Positions 35,636 through 43,997 of a stretch of DNA of 64,000 nucleotides are shown here, piece by piece. Position numbers and translations under genes: made by a program. The DNA is from Polaribacter aestuariivivens (lineage in GTDB: Bacteria > Bacteroidota > Bacteroidia > Flavobacteriales > Flavobacteriaceae), in contig NZ_VANR01000003.1 in NCBI RefSeq assembly GCF_005885675.1, positions 248,001 through 312,000 of the forward strand, written 5' to 3'. Positions within the stretch are counted from its first letter, which is position 1; each line of letters opens with the position of its first letter. Under the pieces are notes generated by a model. The model had not been told where the DNA came from. It did no database searches and saw nothing but the letters and a program-made list of their open reading frames with translations.

Positions 35636-37471
35636 ATGAAAAAAATTCTAATTTTAGTTTTTGTAACCACTTTTGTAGCTTCATGTGCCAATAAAAAAGC
35701 TGTTAGTTATCAACAAAAAAACGATGCTCCTTTTACTACTTATTGGCAACAGCATATAGATTATGCTATGGAAATAAATATGGATGCTGAAAAGCACCAA
35801 TACAAAGGAGTACAAAAAGCTGTTTACACAAATAATTCTCCAGACGAATTAAACAAAGTATACTACCACTTATACTTTAATGCTTTTCAACCAGGTTCTC
35901 AAATGGATGTTCGTTCATTAAACATCAAAGATCCAGATGGTAGAGTTAGAGATAGAATTAGCAAACTAAATGAAGATGAAATTGGATACATAAAAGTAAA
36001 CTCATTAACACAAAACGGAACTCCTGTTTCTTATGAAACTGTAGGTACAATTTTAGAGGTTACCTTAAATACACCAATAAAATCTGGTGAAAGCGTTACG
36101 TTTGATATGGATTTCGACGCACAAGTTCCACTTCAAATTAGACGTTCTGGAAGAGATAGTAAAGAAGGTGTAGCGCTTTCTATGTCTCAATGGTATCCAA
36201 AAATGGCGGAATACGATTTTGAAGGTTGGCATACGCCACCTTACATTGCTCGTGAATTTCATGGAGTTTGGGGTAATTTTGATGTAAAATTAACAATCGA
36301 TAGAAATTATGTTGTTGGTGGAACAGGTTATTTACAAAACCCTCAAGAAATAGGTCATGGTTATGAAGATAAATCGAAACCTTTAAATGTTCCGAATACA
36401 AATAAATTAACATGGCACTTTAAAGCACCAAACGTACACGATTTTATGTGGGCTGCAGATCCAGATTACAATCATGATATTTTAAGAATGCCTGTTGGTA
36501 TAGATTTACATTTCTTATATAAGAAAACTTTGGATGCTAAATATTTAAAAAACTGGAAAGATTTACAAGAACCAACAGCAGAGTTAATGGCATATTTTTC
36601 TAAAAATGTAGGTCAATATCCATACAAGCAATATTCAGTAATACAAGGTGGTGATGGTGGTATGGAATATGCAATGTCTACTTTAATTACCGGAGAAAGA
36701 AGCTTTGGAAGTCTTTTTGGAGTAACAGCACACGAAATGGCGCATACTTGGTTTCAATTTTTATTAGCGTCTAATGAAAGTAAACATCCTTGGATGGATG
36801 AAGGTTTTACTTCATACATTTCAAGTAAAGCATCACACGAAATTTTAAAGAAAGGTGATGGAAACCCTAATGCAGGTCCAAATAGAGGTTACAATTATTT
36901 AGTAAAAAATAATATTGAAGAACCTTTAACAACACATGCTGATAGATATAATTTAAATGCAGCTTATAGTGTTGGAAGTTATGGAAAAGGTAGTTTATTT
37001 TTATCTCAATTAGAATATGTAATTGGACCAGAAAATGTTGCAAAAGGACTTAAAAAATACTTTAACGATTTTAGTTTTAAGCATCCAACACCAAATGACG
37101 TTAAGCGTTCTATGGAAAAAGTATCTGGAATTCATTTAGATTGGTATTTGAATGAATGGACACAAACTACACATACAATTGATTATGGAATAAAATCTGT
37201 AAATGGAAAAACAATTACTTTAGAAAGAATAGGTCAAATGCCAATGCCAATTGATTTAGAGGTAACCTATACAGATGGTTCTACAGAAAGTTTTAATATA
37301 CCCTTAAGAATGATGAGAGGCAACAAACCAACAAATGCAACAATTTTAGAAGATTGGGGTTGGGCAATGCCAACGTATTCTTTTGAGGCTTCTAAAGTTG
37401 TAAAATCTGTTGAAATTGATAAAAGTAAATTAATGCAAGATGTTAATTTAGACAATAACATTTACAAATAA
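35636..37471 (+). CDS. M1 family metallopeptidase lipoprotein
   Basis: Zinc aminopeptidase-type enzyme of 611 residues anchored by a lipobox (VASC, C17). The zinc site is H366-E-M-A-H370 with the third ligand E389 (WMDEGFTSY). The substrate-binding GAMEN-like motif appears as GGMEYAM. The N-terminal beta-saddle domain (about 30-250) and C-terminal helical part match the family. It probably trims peptides in the periplasm or at the outer membrane. A terminator on each side indicates a single-gene transcript. Confidence 0.94.
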   Translation: MKKILILVFVTTFVASCANKKAVSYQQKNDAPFTTYWQQHIDYAMEINMDAEKHQYKGVQKAVYTNNSPDELNKVYYHLYFNAFQPGSQMDVRSLNIKDPDGRVRDRISKLNEDEIGYIKVNSLTQNGTPVSYETVGTILEVTLNTPIKSGESVTFDMDFDAQVPLQIRRSGRDSKEGVALSMSQWYPKMAEYDFEGWHTPPYIAREFHGVWGNFDVKLTIDRNYVVGGTGYLQNPQEIGHGYEDKSKPLNVPNTNKLTWHFKAPNVHDFMWAADPDYNHDILRMPVGIDLHFLYKKTLDAKYLKNWKDLQEPTAELMAYFSKNVGQYPYKQYSVIQGGDGGMEYAMSTLITGERSFGSLFGVTAHEMAHTWFQFLLASNESKHPWMDEGFTSYISSKASHEILKKGDGNPNAGPNRGYNYLVKNNIEEPLTTHADRYNLNAAYSVGSYGKGSLFLSQLEYVIGPENVAKGLKKYFNDFSFKHPTPNDVKRSMEKVSGIHLDWYLNEWTQTTHTIDYGIKSVNGKTITLERIGQMPMPIDLEVTYTDGSTESFNIPLRMMRGNKPTNATILEDWGWAMPTYSFEASKVVKSVEIDKSKLMQDVNLDNNIYK

Positions 37472-37495
37472 CATTAGATTTTTTCTGAAATATAA

Positions 37496-37537
37496 AAAGA
37501 CCTCATAGATATTTAAAATCTGTGAGGTCTTTTTTTA
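37496..37537 (+). terminator. terminator after M1 peptidase gene
   Basis: Stem AGACCTCATAGAT/ATCTGTGAGGTCT with one mismatch and a T7 tract. Confidence 0.85.
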
Positions 37538-37636
37538 TTAATATATTAATTAAAAAATCTCTAGATTGATTTTAAATTCTAATATTACAATAATGTTTTT
37601 TAAAATGAAGTAATTGTAGTTTAATTTAATAAGTTT

Positions 37637-38302
37637 TTAATGCAAAAACTCATCAATTTTTTCGTTAGGAATAAATCCTTTTAACATTAGCAGAAAGCCA
37701 AATACAATTAATAAAATACCCATTATTTTTTTTACTTTGTAAACAACCATGGGAGTCATTTTACTTTTTAGTTGTTTCGCTAACAATATTTTACCAATAT
37801 CAGTTACAAAGTAGCCAATTAAAATTACACCAAAATAAGAGAAAATAGCATTTTGATTCATGTCTAGTGTTGGTCCAATTACCAAAACAGTTCCTAACCA
37901 AAAAGCCAGAACACCAATATTTATAAAATTTAAGAAAAAACCTTTTACAAATAATTTTAGGTAATTGTTTTTAATAGGAACATCTACCATTTTAGAAGTT
38001 TCAATAGCTTCTTTTTTATTAGATTTATCTAAATAGGTAATTAAACCGTAAATGATTAATACCAAACCACCAATAAAAAATAAACGAGGATCGTCTTTTA
38101 TTTTTTCAAGTAAAGATCTACTTCCGTAATAAGCAATTAGTATAAAACTTACATCACCTAAAATTACACCTAAATCAAAAGCAATTGCGGCTCTTGCGCC
38201 TTTTAAAATACTGGTTTGAATAAGCATAAAAAAAACAGGTCCAATCATAAAAGCCATGAAAAAACCTATAAAGAAAGCATTTTTAAAGTCGTAAAAATCC
38301 AT
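37637..38302 (-). CDS. LysE-family exporter
   Basis: Inner-membrane protein of 221 residues with about six hydrophobic helices; the start FIGFFMAFMIGPVFFMLIQTSILKG has the GPV/F motif characteristic of the LysE/RhtB amino-acid exporter superfamily, followed by the conserved GxxxGD-like segment FDLGVILGDVSFI. The substrate cannot be deduced. It lies downstream of the ferredoxin-reductase gene on the same strand, but a strong terminator separates them. Confidence 0.88.
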   Translation of the reverse strand: MDFYDFKNAFFIGFFMAFMIGPVFFMLIQTSILKGARAAIAFDLGVILGDVSFILIAYYGSRSLLEKIKDDPRLFFIGGLVLIIYGLITYLDKSNKKEAIETSKMVDVPIKNNYLKLFVKGFFLNFINIGVLAFWLGTVLVIGPTLDMNQNAIFSYFGVILIGYFVTDIGKILLAKQLKSKMTPMVVYKVKKIMGILLIVFGFLLMLKGFIPNEKIDEFLH

Positions 38303-38336
38303 TGCCTAAAAATACTATTTTTTAATTGAAGTGTAA

Positions 38337-38365
38337 AAAAAAGGATGGGTTTTCCATCCTTTTTT
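38337..38365 (-). terminator. terminator of the PaaE-like reductase gene
   Basis: Stem AAGGATGG/CCATCCTT flanked by A and T runs on both sides. It lies just past the 3' end of the reverse-strand reductase gene, so it should act mainly on that transcript. Confidence 0.75.
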
Positions 38366-38411
38366 AAATAAAATATAAATTTTTTAATTTTTTGATACTC
38401 TAGTAACTTTT

Positions 38412-39455
38412 TTAAACATCATCAAAATCAATCGTAATTTTGGATGTTGTAGGATGCGCTTGACAAGTTAAAACCAAACCTTCTTCTATTTCGCCATCAG
38501 TTAAAATAGAGTTTTTAACCATTACTGCTTTTCCTTCAGTTACTTTTCCTAAACAAGAACTGCAAACTCCACCTTGACATGAGTAAGGTGGGTCTAAATC
38601 ATTGCGTAAACTAGCCGCTAAAATATTGTCGGTTTGTGACATTGTAAATGTAGTTTCTTCATCATCTAAAAGCACCGTAATTGCAGTTGTACCTTCTTTA
38701 ATTTCATCTGCTGCATTTTCATCAACAGAGGTTGTAAATAATTCAAAATGAATATTTTCTTCAGAAAAACCACCGTTTTTTAATGTATCTGAAACTGTAT
38801 GAATCATTTCTTCAGGCCCACATAAAAAAGCAGTATCAAAAGAAATTTGTTTGTATTTATTTTTGATAAAAAAATTTGTAAAAGCACTATCAATTCTACC
38901 AAACAACATGTTTTCTTGTCGTTCTCTACTGCAAACAAACTCTAAGTTAAAATTCTCATACGCTTCGTTTAAGTCTAATAAATCATTATAAAAAATAGTA
39001 TCTGCAATTGATTTATTACCATAAATTAAGGTAAATGTTGCTGTTGGTTCTGTTTCTAAAACCGTTTTTACCATTGATAAAATAGGTGTAATTCCAGAGC
39101 CTGCAGCAAATGCAATGTAATTTTTATTTGGAGTTGTATCTAATAAAAAGCGACCTTCTGGAGCAGTAATTTCAATCTCGTCACCAACTTTTAAATCAGA
39201 AGTTGCGTACACAGAAAATGTTCCATTTTCCACTTTTTTTATGGCTACTCTAATTTCGCCACTTTGTGGTGTAGAACAAATAGAATAAGCTCTTCTAATT
39301 TCTTCTCCTTTAATTTCTTTTTGTAGTGTAATGTATTGTCCTGCAGTAAAATTAAAATTTGCTTTTAAATTATCAGGTATATTAAATACAACAGAAACCG
39401 CGTCTGCGGTTTCTTGTTTAATTTCTTGTATGTTTACTTTGTGAAAAGTTGCCAT
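38412..39455 (-). CDS. PaaE-like ferredoxin/NAD(P)H reductase
   Basis: Electron-transfer protein of 347 residues with three modules: an FAD-binding ferredoxin-reductase domain (RRAYSICSTP, residues 1-100), an NAD(P)-binding domain (AAGSGITPILSM, FLCGPEEMI, about 105-230) and a C-terminal plant-type 2Fe-2S ferredoxin (CQGGVCSSC and LTCQAHP, about 255-347). The order matches the reductase subunit of phenylacetyl-CoA epoxidase (PaaE) and related oxygenase reductases. No oxygenase subunits are in this window, so its partner must be elsewhere or it serves another oxygenase or desaturase. Confidence 0.88.
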   Translation of the reverse strand: MATFHKVNIQEIKQETADAVSVVFNIPDNLKANFNFTAGQYITLQKEIKGEEIRRAYSICSTPQSGEIRVAIKKVENGTFSVYATSDLKVGDEIEITAPEGRFLLDTTPNKNYIAFAAGSGITPILSMVKTVLETEPTATFTLIYGNKSIADTIFYNDLLDLNEAYENFNLEFVCSRERQENMLFGRIDSAFTNFFIKNKYKQISFDTAFLCGPEEMIHTVSDTLKNGGFSEENIHFELFTTSVDENAADEIKEGTTAITVLLDDEETTFTMSQTDNILAASLRNDLDPPYSCQGGVCSSCLGKVTEGKAVMVKNSILTDGEIEEGLVLTCQAHPTTSKITIDFDDV

Positions 39456-39525
39456 TAAAATATTTTTTTTAAAAGTATGTTATCATTTCAGTCTTGTGGA
39501 TAAATCTAAAAACCAATTTAATAAA

Positions 39526-39563
39526 GATTTTTCGACTTCATTTCATTTCGCTCAAAATGACAA
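39526..39563. repeat. GTCATTTTGAGCG-type intergenic repeat
   Basis: Read on the reverse strand: TTGTCATTTTGAGCGAAATG, then AAATGAAGTCGAAAAATCT. This is the clearest relative of the element at 23577-23601. It lies between asd and the reductase gene. Confidence 0.6.
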
Positions 39564-39581
39564 GTAAAAACTTAAAAGATT

Positions 39582-40571
39582 TTAAACTAAATTATTTTCG
39601 ATTAAATATTCAGCTATTTGAACTGTATTTGTAGCAGCTCCCTTTCTTAAGTTATCTGCAACAATCCACAAATTTAAGGTATTTTCTTGAGATTCGTCTC
39701 TTCTAATTCGTCCAACAAATACTTCATCTTTATCGTGTGCATTAATTGGCATTGGGTATAGGTTGTTTGCTAAATCATCTTGTACTATAACTCCAGAAGT
39801 TTCACTTAAAATTTTGCGAACATCTGCCAAATCAAAATCATTTTCAAACTGAACGTTTACAGCTTCGGAATGACCACCAGCAGTAGGAATTCTAACAGCA
39901 GTTGCTGTTACAGAAAAAGAATTGTCACGTAAAATTTTCTTTGGCTCTTTTACCAACTTCATCTCCTCTTTTGTGTAGCCATTTTCTAAAAAAATATCAC
40001 AATGAGGCAATGCGTTTCTACCAATTTTATGAGGATATGCCATTTCTCCATCAATTCCAGCTTCTTCATTATCTAGTTGCTGTACTGCTTTTACACCAGT
40101 TCCAGACACAGATTGATAGGTAGAAATAACCACGCGTTTCATTTTATATTTATCATGCAAAGGTGCCAAAGCCATTACTAATTGAATGGTTGAACAATTT
40201 GGATTTGCAATAATTTTATCATTTGCAGTTAAAACATCACCATTAATTTCAGGAACCACTAATTTTTTATCAGGATCCATTCTCCAAGCAGAAGAATTAT
40301 CGATAACAGTAGTACCAACTTCAGCAAATTTTGGAGCCCATTCCAATGAAGTATCTCCACCAGCAGAAAACAATGCCACATCTGGTTTCATTTTTACAGC
40401 ATCAGCTAAAGTTACAATGGTACATTCTTTTCCTTTATAAGATAATTTTTTTCCAGCAGATCTTTCTGAAGCTACAGGAATTAATTCGGTAATTGGTAAA
40501 TTACGTTCTTCTAAAACTTTTAACATTACTGTGCCAACCATTCCAGTTGCGCCAACTACAGCTATTTTCAT
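39582..40571 (-). CDS. asd: aspartate-semialdehyde dehydrogenase
   Basis: Reduces aspartyl phosphate to aspartate semialdehyde on the way to lysine, diaminopimelate, methionine and threonine. 329 residues, usual length. The N-terminal NADP-binding motif is VVGATGMVG, the catalytic cysteine is C126 (ANPNCSTIQ), and the active-site histidine lies in TAGGHSEAV. Other family motifs are IDNSSAWRMD and SVSGTGVKAV. Stands alone on the reverse strand. Through diaminopimelate it also supplies peptidoglycan synthesis. Confidence 0.97.
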   Translation of the reverse strand: MKIAVVGATGMVGTVMLKVLEERNLPITELIPVASERSAGKKLSYKGKECTIVTLADAVKMKPDVALFSAGGDTSLEWAPKFAEVGTTVIDNSSAWRMDPDKKLVVPEINGDVLTANDKIIANPNCSTIQLVMALAPLHDKYKMKRVVISTYQSVSGTGVKAVQQLDNEEAGIDGEMAYPHKIGRNALPHCDIFLENGYTKEEMKLVKEPKKILRDNSFSVTATAVRIPTAGGHSEAVNVQFENDFDLADVRKILSETSGVIVQDDLANNLYPMPINAHDKDEVFVGRIRRDESQENTLNLWIVADNLRKGAATNTVQIAEYLIENNLV

Positions 40572-40695
40572 TTTTTATATTTTTTTTGATACTACAAAGA
40601 TGCTAACAAAATAAATTCTACACATTCTTTTTATAAATATTTACCGAAATAATTTGTATTGTTTAATTTTTAACAAATTGATATAAAATTATTTT

Positions 40696-40772
40696 TTTAG
40701 AGCTTTTTCCAGCTTTCCATTATATCTTTTTTTCATACTTCAAAAAAGGATGCCGTTTCAATCTGGGCTAAA
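40696..40772. repeat. dispersed structured repeat, copy 2
   Basis: Contains cores 40712-40731 (GCTTTCCATTATATCTTTTT) and 40745-40763 (AAAGGATGCCGTTTCAATC), each one base different from copy 1 near 23013-23069. Outer stems TTTAG (40696-40700)/CTAAA (40768-40772) and CCAG (40709-40712)/CTGG (40763-40766) can form. The inner hairpin is CTTTTTT/AAAAAAG. The outer arms differ in sequence from copy 1 but keep pairing potential. Confidence 0.65.
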
Positions 40773-40788
40773 CCTGTTTATCAGCTTT

Positions 40789-40816
40789 TTGCTTTCAGCA
40801 ATTATTTGTAATTTTG
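40789..40816 (+). promoter_or_regulatory. trhO promoter
   Basis: TTG (40789-40791), 17 bp, TAATTTTG (40809-40816), an exact Bacteroidota promoter match. The leader would be about 30 bases. Confidence 0.55.
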
Positions 40817-40853
40817 CCTTTTATAAAATAATCATTAACTAAAAAAGTATAGC

Positions 40854-41885
40854 ATGCAACTGTACAATAAGTTAAGCGCAAAAGAACGTGCTGCATTAAT
40901 TGATGAAGCTGGTAAAGATCGCCTCACAATTTCTTTTTATCAATATCATAAGATAAAAAACCCACAATTATTTAGAGACAAATTATTCTTAGAATGGAAC
41001 GCTTTAGACGTTCTTGGACGAATTTATGTTTCTTACGAAGGTATAAATGCGCAACTTTCTGTTCCTTCTGAAAATTTATATGCTTTAAAAGACCAATTAG
41101 ATAGCATCTCTTTCTTAAAAGACATCCGTTTAAATATTGCAATTGAGCAAGACAATAAATCGTTTTTAAAGCTAAAAGTAAAAGTAAGAGATAAAATTGT
41201 TGCGGATGGTTTAAATGACGAAACGTTTGATGTAACAAACAAAGGAGTACATTTAAACGCAAAAGAATTCAATGAAATGTTAGCAAATCCAGATACAGTT
41301 TGTGTAGATATGCGAAACCATTACGAAAGCGAAATTGGACATTTTGATGGCGCCATAACTCCAGATGTAGATACCTTTAGAGATTCCTTAGATATTATTG
41401 AAGAAGATTTAAAAGACAATAAAGAAGATAAGAATTTATTGATGTATTGTACTGGTGGAATTCGTTGTGAAAAAGCATCAGCCTATTACAAGCATAAAGG
41501 TTTTAAAAACGTTTTTCAGTTAGAAGGTGGTATTATAGAATACACACGTCAAGTAAATGAAGAAGGAATTGAAAACAAGTTCATTGGTAAAAATTTTGTG
41601 TTTGATCATAGAAGAGCAGAAAAAATTACAGACGATGTAATTTCCAATTGTCACCAATGTGGAAAACCTTGTGATACACATACTAACTGTGCAAACGAAG
41701 CTTGCCACCTATTATTCATTCAATGTGATGAGTGTTCAGAAGCAATGGAAAATACCTGTTCTACAGATTGTCAAGAAATAATTCACTTGCCTTACGAAGA
41801 GCAAAAAGAACTTCGAAAAGGAAAAGGAAACAGCAATAAAATCTTCAAAAAAGGTAGAAGTGAGGTTTTAAAATTTAAGAAGTAA
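40854..41885 (+). CDS. trhO: tRNA uridine(34) hydroxylase (rhodanese family)
   Basis: Cytosolic enzyme that hydroxylates U34 of certain tRNAs (TrhO, formerly YceA), 343 residues. The N-terminal UPF0176-type domain contains GRIYVSYEGINAQLSVP. The rhodanese domain (about 125-230) has the active-site loop CTGGIRCEKAS with catalytic C199. The C-terminal cysteine-rich region (CHQCGKPCDTHTNCANEACH) probably binds zinc. It has its own promoter and terminator. Confidence 0.93.
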   Translation: MQLYNKLSAKERAALIDEAGKDRLTISFYQYHKIKNPQLFRDKLFLEWNALDVLGRIYVSYEGINAQLSVPSENLYALKDQLDSISFLKDIRLNIAIEQDNKSFLKLKVKVRDKIVADGLNDETFDVTNKGVHLNAKEFNEMLANPDTVCVDMRNHYESEIGHFDGAITPDVDTFRDSLDIIEEDLKDNKEDKNLLMYCTGGIRCEKASAYYKHKGFKNVFQLEGGIIEYTRQVNEEGIENKFIGKNFVFDHRRAEKITDDVISNCHQCGKPCDTHTNCANEACHLLFIQCDECSEAMENTCSTDCQEIIHLPYEEQKELRKGKGNSNKIFKKGRSEVLKFKK

Positions 41886-41903
41886 ATTAAAAACTTATAT
41901 AAC

Positions 41904-41933
41904 AAAGCTCTCGAAATTCGAGAGCTTTTTTTT
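41904..41933 (+). terminator. terminator after trhO
   Basis: 12-bp stem AAAGCTCTCGAA/TTCGAGAGCTTT with a T8 tract. Confidence 0.85.
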
Positions 41934-42039
41934 GTCAAAATTTTACCTTTTACTTATCAATCCATTTTCATATATTTACTGATTAGACTTTGTTAAGTTG
42001 CTTTTATGTAGTAGCTTGATAATCAAATTATGAACGGTA

Positions 42040-42056
42040 AAAAGCTTCGAGCTTTT
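42040..42056 (+). other. leader hairpin before ricT
   Basis: AAAAGCT (42040-42046) and AGCTTTT (42050-42056) form a short stem with a TCG loop, 18 bases before the ricT start. It could be a weak attenuator or incidental; there is no T tract. Confidence 0.25.
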
Positions 42057-42074
42057 CTAAAAATATAAAATTAC

Positions 42075-43517
42075 ATGGCATGTGGAAGTTGTGGTACAAC
42101 AGAAAATGGCGTACCAAGAGGATGTAAAAGTAATGGTAATTGTGGTTCTGGAACCTGTGGAAGTGGTAGCAACAAACTAGCTGTTTTCGATTGGTTATCC
42201 AATATGACGTTGCCAAGTGGACAAGAAAAATTCAATATTTTCGAAGTACGTTTTAAAAACGGGAGAAAACATTTTTATAAAAATCCAGATAATTTACCCA
42301 TAACCATGGGCGATATTGTAGCTGTAGAAGGTTCGCCAGGTCATGATATTGGAACTGTTTCTTTAGCAGGAGAATTGGTAAAAGTGCAAATGAAAAAGCG
42401 CAAAATTACTGAAGATCATGAAGATGTAAAGAAAATTTACAGAAAAGCAAGCCAAAGAGATATTGATATTTGGCAACAAGCAAGAGCTAAAGAAGAAGAA
42501 ACTCAACGTAGAGGAAGAGAAATTTTGGGGCGTTTAGGTTTGCAAATGAAACTGTCTGACGTAGAATATCAAGGTGATGGAAACAAAGCCACTTTTTACT
42601 ATACTGCAGAAACTAGAGTAGATTTTAGACAATTAATTAGAGATTTAGCAAGCGCATTTTCCATTCGAGTAGAAATGAAACAAGTAGGCGCAAGACAAGA
42701 AGCTGCAAGATTAGGTGGAGTAGGTTCTTGTGGTAGAGAGCTATGTTGTTCTACTTGGTTAACAGATTTTAGAAAAGTAACAACTTCTGCTGCACGTTAT
42801 CAACAATTATCTTTAAACCCACTAAAACTAGCAGGTCAATGTGGAAAATTGAAGTGTTGTTTAAACTTTGAATTAGACACCTATTTGGATGCTTTAAAAA
42901 CCTTTCCAAAGCAAGATGTAGTATTAAAAACAGAAAAAGGAGAAGCCGTTTTTGTAAAAATGGATATTTTTAAACAATATCTATGGTATACTTATAAAGA
43001 AGAACGATTCAAATGGTTTCGATTAACATTAGATCAAGTTTTAGAAATTATCGAATTAAATAAAAATAATGAGAAATCTGCAACGTTAGAAGAATATGAA
43101 TCTGATGTAGAAGTTTTAGTAAAAGTAGATTTTGAAGATGCAGTTGGTCAAGACAGTTTAACACGTTTTGATGTTCCAAAAACCAGCAAACGTAGAAGAA
43201 ACAACAGAAATAAAAACAAGAAAAAACCAGTTGGTGCTGTAGCTAATAAAACACAAGGAAAACCTAATCAAAAAAGGAAACCAGCAGCAAAACAACAAAA
43301 ACCAAAACCAAGGCCAAACCCGAACGCAAAACCAAACCAGCCAAAAGCTGAAAACGGAAATCCAAAATCAAAACCTAGACTAAGACCAAATCCGAATGCA
43401 AAATCAGATGAAAGTCAACCAAAAGGTGAGGTAAAAAAGACAAACAAACCAAGACGAAATAATAGAAATCGTAAAAATAACAAACCAAATAATGCTGGCG
43501 ATTCCGAAAAGAAATAA
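42075..43517 (+). CDS. ricT: RicT/PSP1-domain protein
   Basis: Homologue of the Bacillus YaaT/RicT iron-sulfur complex subunit, 480 residues. A cysteine-rich N-terminus (CGSCGTTENGVPRGCKSNGN, then CGSGTCGSG) may hold an Fe-S cluster. The PSP1 core (about 50-330) includes GSPGHDIGTV, ETRVDFRQLIRDLASAF, GGVGSCGRELCCSTWL and CGKLKCCLNFEL. The last 110 residues are disordered and strongly basic, with a repeated RPNPNAK motif, which suggests RNA binding. Its 3' end overlaps gldH by 26 bp. In Bacillus the complex affects mRNA processing; the role in gliding bacteria is not known to me. Confidence 0.9.
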   Translation: MACGSCGTTENGVPRGCKSNGNCGSGTCGSGSNKLAVFDWLSNMTLPSGQEKFNIFEVRFKNGRKHFYKNPDNLPITMGDIVAVEGSPGHDIGTVSLAGELVKVQMKKRKITEDHEDVKKIYRKASQRDIDIWQQARAKEEETQRRGREILGRLGLQMKLSDVEYQGDGNKATFYYTAETRVDFRQLIRDLASAFSIRVEMKQVGARQEAARLGGVGSCGRELCCSTWLTDFRKVTTSAARYQQLSLNPLKLAGQCGKLKCCLNFELDTYLDALKTFPKQDVVLKTEKGEAVFVKMDIFKQYLWYTYKEERFKWFRLTLDQVLEIIELNKNNEKSATLEEYESDVEVLVKVDFEDAVGQDSLTRFDVPKTSKRRRNNRNKNKKKPVGAVANKTQGKPNQKRKPAAKQQKPKPRPNPNAKPNQPKAENGNPKSKPRLRPNPNAKSDESQPKGEVKKTNKPRRNNRNRKNNKPNNAGDSEKK

Positions 43518-43995
43518 AGTTTTTTTCTTAATTTTAATATCGATTTTTCTAATTTCTTGTGATGAAAATACAGAATTTAATCAATATAAATCATTAGAAA
43601 ACAGTTCTTGGAAAGCTAATGAAAATATTGTGTTTGATTTTATGGTAAAAGATACCATTCAGCCTAAAAATTTGTTCATAAACATACGAAACAATAATAA
43701 ATTTGAGTTTAGTAATTTATACATAATAACTAATTTAAAATTTCCAAACGGAACAGAAGTTATAGATACATTACAATATCAAATGGCAGACGCTTCTGGA
43801 CGCTTTTTAGGAAATGGTTTTACAGAAATAAAAGACAACAAATTATTCTATAAAGAACATAAAATATTTCCTTTCTCAGGAGATTATCAGTTAAGTATAA
43901 AACAAGCAATGAGAAAAAATGGTGAAGTCAATCCAATACCTTTTTTAAAAGGAATCACAGACGTTGGTTTAAGCATAGAAAAAATAAGTAAATAA
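43492..43995 (+). CDS. gldH: gliding motility lipoprotein GldH
   Basis: Lipoprotein needed for gliding motility in Flavobacterium and related bacteria; 167 residues. The lipobox FLISC gives lipidated C23. Family features are the short beta-rich body with SLENSSWKANENIVFDF, FPNGTEVIDTLQYQMAD, GRFLGNGFTEIKDNKLFYKE and a C-terminal GLSIEKI. The start is inside ricT because no other ATG precedes the lipobox. It lies 2 bp before the PBP1A gene; this neighbourhood is common in flavobacteria. With the T9SS cargo and porZ it indicates a gliding/T9SS-competent lineage. Confidence 0.9.
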   Translation: MLAIPKRNKVFFLILISIFLISCDENTEFNQYKSLENSSWKANENIVFDFMVKDTIQPKNLFINIRNNNKFEFSNLYIITNLKFPNGTEVIDTLQYQMADASGRFLGNGFTEIKDNKLFYKEHKIFPFSGDYQLSIKQAMRKNGEVNPIPFLKGITDVGLSIEKISK

Positions 43996-43997
43996 AA

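Noticed and set aside
37537..37550. Palindrome ATTAATATATTAAT as an operator
   Set aside because: Pure AT sequence in an AT-rich gap directly after a terminator; expected by chance.
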